Notes under the pieces: model-generated
Told to the model about the DNA's origin: nothing
Databases searched by the model: none
What the model saw: only the letters and a program-made list of their open reading frames with translations
DNA from: Erythrobacteraceae bacterium
GTDB taxonomy: Bacteria; Pseudomonadota; Alphaproteobacteria; Sphingomonadales; Sphingomonadaceae
Assembly (NCBI GenBank): GCA_024642545.1
Contig: JAHEAW010000005.1
Span: 1 to 42,267, forward strand
DNA length: 42,267 nt
Direction of reading: 5' to 3'
Part shown: piece after piece, positions 21,247-29,842 of the stretch
Position numbering within the stretch: position 1 is the first letter of the stretch
Layout of the letters: every line of letters starts with the position of its first letter
Made by a program: the position numbers and the translations under genes

Positions 21247-22659
21247 ATGAGCAAGCTACGCGCCTTCTGCATGCCCAAATGGGGCATCGAAATGTCCGAG
21301 GGAACCATTGCCGAATGGATGGTGCAAGAAGGCCAATCGGTCGCCAAGGGCGACCTGATCTGCCTGATCGAAACTGACAAGATCACCAATGAAGTCGAAG
21401 CTGAACGGCCCGGAGTGATCGCTCGCATTATTGAACCTGCGCGCGACGAGGCGATACCTGTTGGCGCGCTGCTGGCAGTCATCGGGGACGAGGCCGCAGC
21501 GAATGACGAAGTGGATGCATTTGTGTCCGGCTTTGCGCCTGCGCAGGGCGGTATCAGTAGCAATGCCAAAAAGGGCGGGCCAGCCAAACCTGCCGCAGCA
21601 TCGCCAAAGCCTGCGATGAAGATAGAAACCAACCGTCCGATCAGCCCCAAAGCGCTGGCTTTGGCCGAAGAGGAAGGCGTTGATCTGGCCTTGGTCGAAG
21701 GATCTGGCCGAGGCGGGCGGATAACTTTTCAGGATGTCCATCAGCATATCCGTCCGGCGGTCCAACCGGTACTCAGAGGCCCGGCAAAGCTGCCCGCAGA
21801 GGATTTGGCGATCTTCGCCTCCCCGCTGGCGCGACGCCTTGCCGCCATTCACGGGGTTGACCTGGCCACGCTGGTTGGCACCGGGCCGCGCGGGCGCATT
21901 TCGAAAAATGATGTGCTGAGCGTTGCCGAGCCTAAGAGCGGCGGGCGCCGTGATACCAACTTCAGTCCGGTCGCAAATGAACCTATCGTTGTGCCATTTG
22001 ACAAGGTCCGCAAGGTTGTGGCCCGCCGCCTGACCAGCGCCAAGCAGGATATTCCGCATTTCTATCTGCGGATTTCGGTTGCGGTCGACGAATTGCTGGC
22101 GCTGCGCAAAACCGCCAATCTGGTCCTTGGGGTCAAAGCCACGCTCAATGACTATCTGGTGATGGCAAGTGCCAAGGCGCTTGCGCAGCACCCGGATATC
22201 AACGTCCAACTGCACGGCGAGGAGCTGCACAAGTTTCCCCATGCCGATGTGGCGGTGGCCGTTGCCTCACCCAAAGGGCTGGTCACGCCGATTGTGCGGC
22301 AGGCAGACCGGATGCGGATCGAACAGATTGCTGCCGCCACCAGCCAGATGATCGACAAGGCCAAGCAGGGACGGCTGTCGTATGAAGATATGGATGGCGG
22401 GACCTTTACCGTATCCAATCTGGGTATGTTCGGGATCGAAGAGTTTGCTGCGATCATCAACCCGCCGCAGGGCGCAATCCTGGCGGTAGGCAAGGCATCG
22501 CGCGTACCGGTCGAGCTGGACGACGGTGATCTTGCCTTCGAAACACAGATCAATTTGACCTTGTCGGTTGATCACCGCGCGATTGACGGGGCTGCAGGTG
22601 CGCAGTTCCTGTCGACGATGAAAGAGTTGATCGAAGCGCCAGAGCAGTTGTTCGGCTGA
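21247..22659 (+). CDS. Dihydrolipoamide acyltransferase (E2) with lipoyl domain, two peripheral-subunit-binding-like domains and catalytic core
   Basis: 470 aa; lipoyl ETDKIT; two PSBD-like segments (21631-21750 and 21814-21927); catalytic DHRAIDG. Confidence 0.94.
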   Translation: MSKLRAFCMPKWGIEMSEGTIAEWMVQEGQSVAKGDLICLIETDKITNEVEAERPGVIARIIEPARDEAIPVGALLAVIGDEAAANDEVDAFVSGFAPAQGGISSNAKKGGPAKPAAASPKPAMKIETNRPISPKALALAEEEGVDLALVEGSGRGGRITFQDVHQHIRPAVQPVLRGPAKLPAEDLAIFASPLARRLAAIHGVDLATLVGTGPRGRISKNDVLSVAEPKSGGRRDTNFSPVANEPIVVPFDKVRKVVARRLTSAKQDIPHFYLRISVAVDELLALRKTANLVLGVKATLNDYLVMASAKALAQHPDINVQLHGEELHKFPHADVAVAVASPKGLVTPIVRQADRMRIEQIAAATSQMIDKAKQGRLSYEDMDGGTFTVSNLGMFGIEEFAAIINPPQGAILAVGKASRVPVELDDGDLAFETQINLTLSVDHRAIDGAAGAQFLSTMKELIEAPEQLFG

Positions 22660-22705
22660 CAGGAAGACGCGCCTCAAGGCTCGTTTCCTCTCACTCCCGA
22701 CCTTC

Positions 22706-22741
22706 AAAAAAGAGCGCCTGTGAACCCAAGTTCACAGGCGC
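22706..22741 (-). terminator. Rho-independent terminator of TonB receptor gene
   Basis: Perfect 12-bp stem GCGCCTGTGAAC/GTTCACAGGCGC (22714-22725, 22730-22741) with 4-nt loop, followed on the minus strand by a T6 tract. Confidence 0.88.
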
Positions 22742-22767
22742 CAGTGCTAACCTCAGGAGAGGAAAGC

Positions 22768-25314
22768 TCAGAAGTGGAAGCTGGCTTCCACGAAGACTTG
22801 ACGGCCCCGGTTCTTGCTGAGGATGACATCATCACCCACCGGAATGCCGAATGGATTGGCACCGGGCAGGAACGGGCGCCCGCCGGAAGAACTGGTCCAG
22901 ATCTTGTTGGTCAGATTGACACCAATCAGCGAGAGCTTCCACCGGCCATCCGGATCGCCGATCGAGATATTCCCGTCAAAGGCGACATAACTGTCCTGCT
23001 TGTAGTCAGTCAAAGACGTCTGCGCAGTGTAGAAACTGCCACTGTAGATGGCATTGCCGCCAATCCCGAATTGCAGGCCGTCGCTAACTGGAACCGAATA
23101 ATCGAACGCGATATTGCCCGAGAATTTCGGCGCCCGCGCAGCATCACGGCCATTGAGGTCAACCCCGGGCGAGGTGATGAAGCTGCTGGTGTACTTTGTA
23201 TCGAGCAGCGACAGGTTGCCTGACAGGTTCAGCCCGTCTGCCGGGGTCCGCCAGCTCCATGCCACATCCACACCTTTGCTGGTCACCTGACCTGCATTAA
23301 GCGTGATAAACTGGATCGCGATCGGGTCAAAGTTCTGTACCTGCAGATCCTTGAACACATAATAGAAGGCGGTCGCATTCAAAGTCACTGTGCGGTTGGC
23401 CAGTTCAGACTTCATCCCGACTTCGCCGCCAATTGCCTTTTCAGAGCCGAACTTAAGCCCCTCAGCCACAGCCTGGCGCACCGCCGGGTCTGGACTGCTA
23501 AAGCCGAGCAGCGAGTTGGATGGCAGCGCCGAGTTATCAATCCCGCCAGATTTGAAGCCAGATTTGAACGATGCGAACACATTCACTTCTGGAGTGAGTT
23601 TGTACCGCAACGTAACTTCGGGGGAGAAATTACTGTCCCTGAATTCAATCGGTCCGGAGAAGAAGCCGCTGCTGATAAATGCCGGCGTCGCAGACAAGAA
23701 AGCATGCACATAGGGGACCGTAATCGTGCTGACCTTCTTTTCCTTGGTCCAGCGAACCCCGCCAGACAGCTGAAGTTGATCAGTCAGATCCAGAATGGTG
23801 CTTCCAAAAAACGATAGGGCGTCGGTCTTTGTTTCCTGTATCTTCTTGTAATCGAACGTATATCCGGTAATCGGATCAGGTGCAATTAATGAAATGTTGA
23901 CCGCATTCTGCGATGTGTCAAAGCCAAATTTGCGCCATTCGTAATATGCGCCCAGCATGAAATTGAACATCCCGTCATTGTGGCTGGTCAGCCGCAATTC
24001 CTGACTATATTGCTTCAGCGTATTGCGCGGATCGCTGGTCCCGACGCCCAATGGAACACCTGGGCCATTTGCCGCTGCAAGTGCGGGCGCAATGTCGGCC
24101 ACGGTCAGCCCCGGAATAGGGGTGAAGGCAGGCCCAACGCCGGCATAGCTGTAATTGTCGACATCGGTTGCATCAAGATCAACATAACCCGTTGTCGAGG
24201 TGAAGGTCAGCTTGTCGGTCACGTCGAAATTGAGCAGCAAGCGCCCAAACAGCAGATCGGTCACGCCAAACGGAACGCCATTATAGCCCACTGCCTTGGA
24301 TGGCTTTGGAACCGAGGCAGCCAGTGGCGGCGCTGTATCGGGCAAGAAATAAGTGCCGTCCTTGGTATTACAGTCATAGCCAGCCGGAATGATAATCGCA
24401 CCGCTAAACAGAGAAACCGGATCAGCGATCCCATTGGCACCACAATAGATATCTGATTGCTGGATCGCGCCGTCATTGGTACCGCGATAATATTGCACCT
24501 TCAGATTGGCATCAAAGCCTTCGACCGGCTTCCATGCCAGCGTAGCGCGGCCCATGAAGTTGGTCAGTCCCCGTTCCTTGTTCACAGCAGGCGTGTTTGC
24601 CTGAAGGGTCACGAAGTCCTTCACATCATTATATTGTGCCGCAATTCGGATCCCCAGGGTGTCGGTCAGCGGTCCGGATATATATCCGCCGACCGTGTAA
24701 CCCTTCTCCTGAAATTCGTAATTGGCTTTGCCGCCCATTTCCCATGTCGGGGTCGGATCGTTGGAACGAATGGCGATAACACCGGCAGTTGCGGACTTGC
24801 CGAAGAACAGCGATTGCGGCCCCTTCAACACGTCGATCTGTTTGGTGTCGATAAAGGCTGACTGCACCATGCGCATGGTGCTGACCTGAACCCCATCAAA
24901 ATCAAACGCCACGGCGGAATCAAATGCGGCGGAGATATTGGAAGAACCCACCCCGCGCAGCGAAAGCTGGCCCCCGGAGCCTGAACCGCCCACCTGAACA
25001 TTCAGCGTTGGTACCCGGTTGACCACATCGCCTACCTGCGTGACGTTATATTTTTCCAGCGTGGCCCCGCCGATCGCAGTCACCGTGACCGGTACATCCT
25101 GCAAGGTTTCAGCCTGACGCCGGGCCATGACGATAATATCATTGCCGGTGGTCAACGGTGCCTGTGCAACCTTGACGTCAGCCTTGGATTTGGTCGCGGC
25201 ATCCTGCGCGCGGGCAATGCCTGGCATCGCCAACATTGCAGCTCCTGCGGCAGTGCCCAGCAAAATCGGGCGAAGAGTGCGTGCAAGACGGTCTTTGGGT
25301 GTATTCTCAGACAT
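22768..25314 (-). CDS. TonB-dependent receptor
   Basis: Signal peptide, TonB box/plug region (DIIVMARRQAETLQDVPVTVTAI), beta-barrel ending ...VFVEASFHF; Met at 25314 (MSENTPKDRLART). Confidence 0.95.
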   Translation of the reverse strand: MSENTPKDRLARTLRPILLGTAAGAAMLAMPGIARAQDAATKSKADVKVAQAPLTTGNDIIVMARRQAETLQDVPVTVTAIGGATLEKYNVTQVGDVVNRVPTLNVQVGGSGSGGQLSLRGVGSSNISAAFDSAVAFDFDGVQVSTMRMVQSAFIDTKQIDVLKGPQSLFFGKSATAGVIAIRSNDPTPTWEMGGKANYEFQEKGYTVGGYISGPLTDTLGIRIAAQYNDVKDFVTLQANTPAVNKERGLTNFMGRATLAWKPVEGFDANLKVQYYRGTNDGAIQQSDIYCGANGIADPVSLFSGAIIIPAGYDCNTKDGTYFLPDTAPPLAASVPKPSKAVGYNGVPFGVTDLLFGRLLLNFDVTDKLTFTSTTGYVDLDATDVDNYSYAGVGPAFTPIPGLTVADIAPALAAANGPGVPLGVGTSDPRNTLKQYSQELRLTSHNDGMFNFMLGAYYEWRKFGFDTSQNAVNISLIAPDPITGYTFDYKKIQETKTDALSFFGSTILDLTDQLQLSGGVRWTKEKKVSTITVPYVHAFLSATPAFISSGFFSGPIEFRDSNFSPEVTLRYKLTPEVNVFASFKSGFKSGGIDNSALPSNSLLGFSSPDPAVRQAVAEGLKFGSEKAIGGEVGMKSELANRTVTLNATAFYYVFKDLQVQNFDPIAIQFITLNAGQVTSKGVDVAWSWRTPADGLNLSGNLSLLDTKYTSSFITSPGVDLNGRDAARAPKFSGNIAFDYSVPVSDGLQFGIGGNAIYSGSFYTAQTSLTDYKQDSYVAFDGNISIGDPDGRWKLSLIGVNLTNKIWTSSSGGRPFLPGANPFGIPVGDDVILSKNRGRQVFVEASFHF

Positions 25315-25434
25315 GATTATCCTCCCCTTGGGCCGCTGCAGCTTCTGCGCCACATGTCTCGCCCGAGTTGTTCCACAAGCGCATTCGATTGCCCGATCTT
25401 CCTACGCCGGGCCTTGCGCTCATACATTTAGCAA

Positions 25435-25445
25435 AACCGATAGTG
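25435..25445 (+). promoter_or_regulatory. AACCGATAGTG element upstream of TonB receptor
   Basis: Identical to 19042-19052; next to palindrome CCGTAG-ACG-CTACGG at 25449-25463. Confidence 0.3.
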
Positions 25446-25448
25446 GTA

Positions 25449-25463
25449 CCGTAGACGCTACGG
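25449..25463. promoter_or_regulatory. Perfect palindrome CCGTAGacgCTACGG upstream of TonB receptor
   Basis: 6-bp arms with 3-nt spacer, nested inside AGTGGTACC (25442-25450) ... GGTATCACT (25478-25486) near-inverted repeat. Confidence 0.35.
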
Positions 25464-25481
25464 CATTGTGACTTTTTGGTA

Positions 25482-26780
25482 TCACTGGGCTAAAGTGCGT
25501 CCTGCCTGACGCATCAATGCGATACGCGGATCCCTGGGCCAGACCCAGCGTTCATCGATCACTTGCTTGACCCTGAGTTCGGGCGGAACCTGCTCGATAC
25601 CGATCATCTTGTCGCAGTGTTGGTGGAAGCTGTAGATGCGCGCTTCCTGATAGCTTAGCGGTACGCTTTTGAACCCGGCGCTTTCCATCGATTGCTGGAT
25701 CGCTTCGCCAAACTGTGTGTCCTCCAGAATGATCTGGCTCATCTGCCTGCCGCCCGGCATGGCCTCATCTGGCACAGTCCATAAATCGGGCGGCGGCCCA
25801 TCGCCCCAGTCAAGTGCCATGGTCACCAGTTCCAACCGGGTGGTGTTCAGCGAAGTCGGCCAGAACAGCAGCGGCGGCACGAAATAATCCGACAGCGGAG
25901 AAACCCAGTTGGGGAACAGGGTATAACTCTGCGTCGCAGTACTGCCGAGTTCGCCCACTGTTTCAATCCGCTGCCAGTTCGGTGGACTCTCGATCGCGCG
26001 GACATGCGCGCGGTCCGTCTGGCGCGGCGCGGGAGCCAGCATCCGTGCGTGCCCATTGGGGTAGAAACTGTTGAAATTGCGCTGCGCGTCGACTAGCGGG
26101 GCGACGGTCTCCGGGTGGATGTAGGGCACATGGTAGACCTCCATATTGGCCTCCATCGCAACCTTCCAATTGCACTTGAGCTCAAAGCTGTGCCGCGCTG
26201 CAAGGCGGATTTTGTCAAAGCGAAATTCCACCCATTCATCGGCCAGCGGCCCAAGCCATTCGGTCAATGTTGGCGCATCGGCATCGAAATTGACAAAGAT
26301 CAGATTGCCATAGGCCTCGCAGCGCACCGGATTGAGGCCGCGGCACGCCATATCAAGATTGCCGAAATCCTGCCGCTGCGGCACGCCGACCAGCGAGCCG
26401 TCGGTTTTGTAAGTCCAGTTGTGATAGCCGCACATCAGCCGCGGCGCCCGGCCGCGCGGTTCGGTCACCACCGGTGCGCCGCGATGGCGGCATGTATTGT
26501 AAAACGCACGGACTTGCCCATCCATTCCGTGGACGATGATGATCGGATCGCCCGCATTGTGCCAGGTCATGTAACAGCCAGGTTCAGGGATCTCGTCAAT
26601 ATGCGCGGCGAACAACCAGCTCTTGCGGAAGATATGTTCGCATTCGAGGCGGAAATATTCTTTCGAGGTATAGCGTGCAGCGGGCATGTCAGGCAGGTCG
26701 GGAAAGCCATCAGGCGGCGCGCGGCGCTGCCCTTCCCATTCCATCATCTGCTTGAACAGCGCGATGTCCTCGTCGGTCAT
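25482..26780 (-). CDS. Rieske aromatic ring-hydroxylating oxygenase, alpha subunit (1)
   Basis: CRH...CGYH Rieske motif (YNTCRHRGAPV...LMCGYHNWTY); EANMEVYHVPYIHPE iron-site region; Met at 26780 (MTDEDIALFKQMM). Confidence 0.93.
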   Translation of the reverse strand: MTDEDIALFKQMMEWEGQRRAPPDGFPDLPDMPAARYTSKEYFRLECEHIFRKSWLFAAHIDEIPEPGCYMTWHNAGDPIIIVHGMDGQVRAFYNTCRHRGAPVVTEPRGRAPRLMCGYHNWTYKTDGSLVGVPQRQDFGNLDMACRGLNPVRCEAYGNLIFVNFDADAPTLTEWLGPLADEWVEFRFDKIRLAARHSFELKCNWKVAMEANMEVYHVPYIHPETVAPLVDAQRNFNSFYPNGHARMLAPAPRQTDRAHVRAIESPPNWQRIETVGELGSTATQSYTLFPNWVSPLSDYFVPPLLFWPTSLNTTRLELVTMALDWGDGPPPDLWTVPDEAMPGGRQMSQIILEDTQFGEAIQQSMESAGFKSVPLSYQEARIYSFHQHCDKMIGIEQVPPELRVKQVIDERWVWPRDPRIALMRQAGRTLAQ

Positions 26781-26801
26781 GGCGCGGATATACCAAACAA
26801 G

Positions 26802-26817
26802 AGTGCAGCATCGCACT
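26802..26817. promoter_or_regulatory. Palindromic AGTGC-N6-GCACT in divergent Rieske-1/SDR promoter
   Basis: 5-bp arms with 6-nt spacer; shares AGTGCAGC with the 19049-19056 site. Confidence 0.3.
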
Positions 26818-26907
26818 GTCACAATAATCAAGCGGCATGCTCGAAATTGACAATGGAGCAATCCGTTCACCCGCCTAATCTACCCGCAAAGCAAAGGGAG
26901 AGAATGA

Positions 26908-27666
26908 ATGGCCGGCCGAGTCGAAGGTAAAATCGCACTGGTAACAGGCGGGGCAATGGGGCTTGGAAAGGCTGATTGCGAGCGGCTGGCGGCGGAAGGC
27001 GCCAAAGTGGTGGTGACCGATATTGATCTTGCCAAGGCACAGGCGGTTGCCGATGCCATTGGCGGCGTCGCATTCGAACAGGACGTGCGCGATGAGGGGC
27101 GCTGGCAGGAAATTTTCGCGGAGGTGGAAAAGCTGCATGGCGGGCTGGATATTCTGGTCAACAATGCTGGAAACGTGATTTTCGAGGATGTCGAAACCTG
27201 CACGGCCGATAATTTCCGGCTCCATCTCGATATTCATGTGATGGGCACATTCTTCGGGTGCAAATATGGCATTCCGCTTATGGACCGCTCAGGCGGCGGG
27301 GCGATCGTCAACATGTCCTCCACCGCATCGCTGATGGGCTATGGCTCGATCATTGCTTACACCGCAGCAAAAGGGGCGATCCGGTCGATGACCAAATCGA
27401 TTGCCATGCATTGCCAGGATAAAGGCTACGCGATCCGCTGCAACGTGCTGATGCCGGGCGGGATCGAAACGCCGATGGTGCAGGCCGTAAGCGGGCGGCC
27501 CGGGCAAGAGGTACCCGTGCCCGAAGGCGTGCTGCCCAAGGAAGCGCTGGGCGCGCCGAATGATGTCGCCAATATGGTGCTCTTCCTCGCTTCGGACGAG
27601 GCGCGGTTTCTGACCGGCGTGGAGATTCCGGTCGACAATGGATTGCTGGCCCGGCCAGAGCGATGA
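26908..27666 (+). CDS. SDR family oxidoreductase
   Basis: 252 aa; TGGAMGLGKA, NNAGN, Ser..YTAAK. Confidence 0.93.
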   Translation: MAGRVEGKIALVTGGAMGLGKADCERLAAEGAKVVVTDIDLAKAQAVADAIGGVAFEQDVRDEGRWQEIFAEVEKLHGGLDILVNNAGNVIFEDVETCTADNFRLHLDIHVMGTFFGCKYGIPLMDRSGGGAIVNMSSTASLMGYGSIIAYTAAKGAIRSMTKSIAMHCQDKGYAIRCNVLMPGGIETPMVQAVSGRPGQEVPVPEGVLPKEALGAPNDVANMVLFLASDEARFLTGVEIPVDNGLLARPER

Positions 27667-28967
27667 AGCTGCCGCCCGGCCTGCTCACGCCAACGCGCGA
27701 AGGGCCGAATTACCGTTATTATGTGCTGACATTGTTGACCTTGACCTCGTTGTTCAGCGTGGCCGACCGGCTGGTATTTTCGATCCTGATGCAAGACATC
27801 AAGACAGAATTCGCCCTGTCGGACACCCAACTTGGCTTGCTGGCGGGGGCTGCCTTTACCATTACCTACATCACCTTTGGTTTTCCTGCAGCACGCTTTG
27901 CCGATCGGTCCAACCGCAAGCGTATCGTTGCAGCGGCCATCTCCGTGTGGAGTGTTGCCACTGCGCTATGCGGGCTGGCCACCGGATTCTGGTCCCTGTT
28001 TCTGGCGCGGATTGCAGTGGGTATGGGAGAAGCAGGAAGCGGCCCCTCCTCCCAGTCGCTGATCGCCGATTATTTCCGGCGCACGGAAATGGCCCGCGCC
28101 ATGGGTTTTCTGACGATCGGGGCAACCGTCGGCACCGCATTCGGCCTGATCGCCGGGGGACTGCTGGCACAGGCCTTTGGCTGGCGCTGGGCTTTTGTCC
28201 TGTTCGGCTTGCCCGGGCTGGTGCTGGGCGTGTTCCTGTTCGCGACTGTAAACGAGCCGCTGCGCGGGCGGTACGCTCCGCCCGGTGCCTCGACCATCCA
28301 GCTACCGATCCTGCAGACCCTGCGCTCGTTGCTTTCCAACCGTGTCTATATGGGCGTCATCCTTGGCTTCGCGGTCCAGATCATGATCGGCTATGCGATG
28401 GCGATCTGGATGCCCGCGATCATGCTGCGCAACTTTGATGTCGATACCGGCCATGTCGCAATCTATCTGGGACTGACCTTTTTGCTCGGCGGCATTCCCG
28501 GCCCAGTCATCGGGGGCTATCTTACAGACTGGATGACTCGGTTCGACGAACGCTGGCGCGCGCTGCTGCCGGGCCTTGTCAGTCTGCTGTGCCTGATCCC
28601 TCTCTGGCTGAGCCTCAATGCCGGGGCGCTCTGGCTCTTCCTTGGACTGTTCGCGCTCAGCTACGGCATATTCGTTTCCAGCCAGGCACCAATCCTTTCC
28701 TTGCTGCAAGCATGTGTGGAGCCATCACAGCGCGGTTTTGCGGTCGCCTTTGCCCTGTTCTTCAACAATCTCATCGGACAATTGGTAAGCGCAGCAATTA
28801 TTGGCGCGCTGAGTGACCATTTCACTCCTGCACATGGTCCGTTTGCACTCAATCTGTCAGTGTTTCTGGTATGCCTCGCAGCCGGCTTGCTGGCGATGGT
28901 GATATTCGTCTGGACCGCTGCGGCAATGCGCAGGTCGGGATATCTTGCCCGGCTTGCGGCAGGGTAG
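27663..28967 (+). CDS. MFS transporter
   Basis: 434 aa, multiple TM segments; motif-A-like GFPAARFADRSNRKRI; 4-bp overlap with SDR. Confidence 0.93.
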   Translation: MKLPPGLLTPTREGPNYRYYVLTLLTLTSLFSVADRLVFSILMQDIKTEFALSDTQLGLLAGAAFTITYITFGFPAARFADRSNRKRIVAAAISVWSVATALCGLATGFWSLFLARIAVGMGEAGSGPSSQSLIADYFRRTEMARAMGFLTIGATVGTAFGLIAGGLLAQAFGWRWAFVLFGLPGLVLGVFLFATVNEPLRGRYAPPGASTIQLPILQTLRSLLSNRVYMGVILGFAVQIMIGYAMAIWMPAIMLRNFDVDTGHVAIYLGLTFLLGGIPGPVIGGYLTDWMTRFDERWRALLPGLVSLLCLIPLWLSLNAGALWLFLGLFALSYGIFVSSQAPILSLLQACVEPSQRGFAVAFALFFNNLIGQLVSAAIIGALSDHFTPAHGPFALNLSVFLVCLAAGLLAMVIFVWTAAAMRRSGYLARLAAG

Positions 28968-29066
28968 CCACCCGGCCGAGGCACCAAAGCTGCTATTTTT
29001 GCTGATTAACGGCCCTGCCAGGATGGTTTACCGCTGGGTCAATATCAAGACATAGGGAGTGAAACG

Positions 29067-29831
29067 ATGGATCTGGGACTTAAAGGCAAGAAAGTCATCA
29101 TGAATGGCGGTGCACATGGGCTCGGCCTCGCCTCGCTCAAACATTTTGCTGCCGAAGGGGCCGATGTTGCCTTCTTCAGCCGCAAGCAGGACAAGATTGA
29201 TGCTGCAAAGGCCGCCATCGACAAGGCGGGCAGCGGCAAAGTGTTGGCCGAAGTGTTCGACATGGCGGACAATCACGAAGGCTATAAGGCGTGGCTGGCC
29301 AAGGCTGCGGATGATCTCGGCGGCTGCGATATCTTCGTCCATATGGCAAGCTCATCGGGTACTGGCGGCACAGGTGACTGGCAACAGGGCCTCGATATGG
29401 ACATCATGGGTGCAGTGCTGGGGGTGGAAGTTCTCACCCCTCATCTCGAAGCGTCCGATTGCGGATCGATCGTCTTCATGTCCTCGACCGCCGCGTTGGA
29501 GACATTTGTCGCGCCGCAGGCGTTCAATGCGCTCAAGGCTGCACTGATAACCCATGCTTCACAACTTAGCCAGGCGCTGGCCGGCAAGGGCATCCGGGTG
29601 AACACAGTTTCGCCCGGCGCGATCTACTATGAAGGCGGCAACTGGGAGATGATCAAGGGCGTGGTACCGGCCCTGTATGAAGGCACTCTGGCGAAAATGC
29701 CCACCGGCCGCTTCGGCGAGCCTGACGAGGTTGGCAAGGCCGTGGTCTTTGTCGCCAGCCCAGCGTGCCCTTACATGACCGGGGCAAATATTGTCATCGA
29801 CGGCGGCTTTACCCAGCGCGTCCAGTTCTGA
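29067..29831 (+). CDS. SDR-like protein with non-canonical catalytic motif (FxxxK)
   Basis: 254 aa SDR fold; NGGAHGLG nucleotide motif; QAFNALKAA in place of YxxxK; C-terminal TGANIVIDGGF. Confidence 0.9.
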   Translation: MDLGLKGKKVIMNGGAHGLGLASLKHFAAEGADVAFFSRKQDKIDAAKAAIDKAGSGKVLAEVFDMADNHEGYKAWLAKAADDLGGCDIFVHMASSSGTGGTGDWQQGLDMDIMGAVLGVEVLTPHLEASDCGSIVFMSSTAALETFVAPQAFNALKAALITHASQLSQALAGKGIRVNTVSPGAIYYEGGNWEMIKGVVPALYEGTLAKMPTGRFGEPDEVGKAVVFVASPACPYMTGANIVIDGGFTQRVQF

Positions 29832-29842
29832 CCGCGCTGGCG

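Noticed and set aside
20376-21650. 424-aa minus-strand ORF
   Set aside because: Antisense of E1-beta/E2 genes of module 1; no domain signature.
21256-22242. 328-aa minus-strand ORF
   Set aside because: Antisense shadow of the E2 gene.
22714-22741. Hairpin considered as an operator or part of a repeat element
   Set aside because: 12-bp stem followed by a T-tract on the minus strand directly after the TonB receptor gene is fully explained as an intrinsic terminator.
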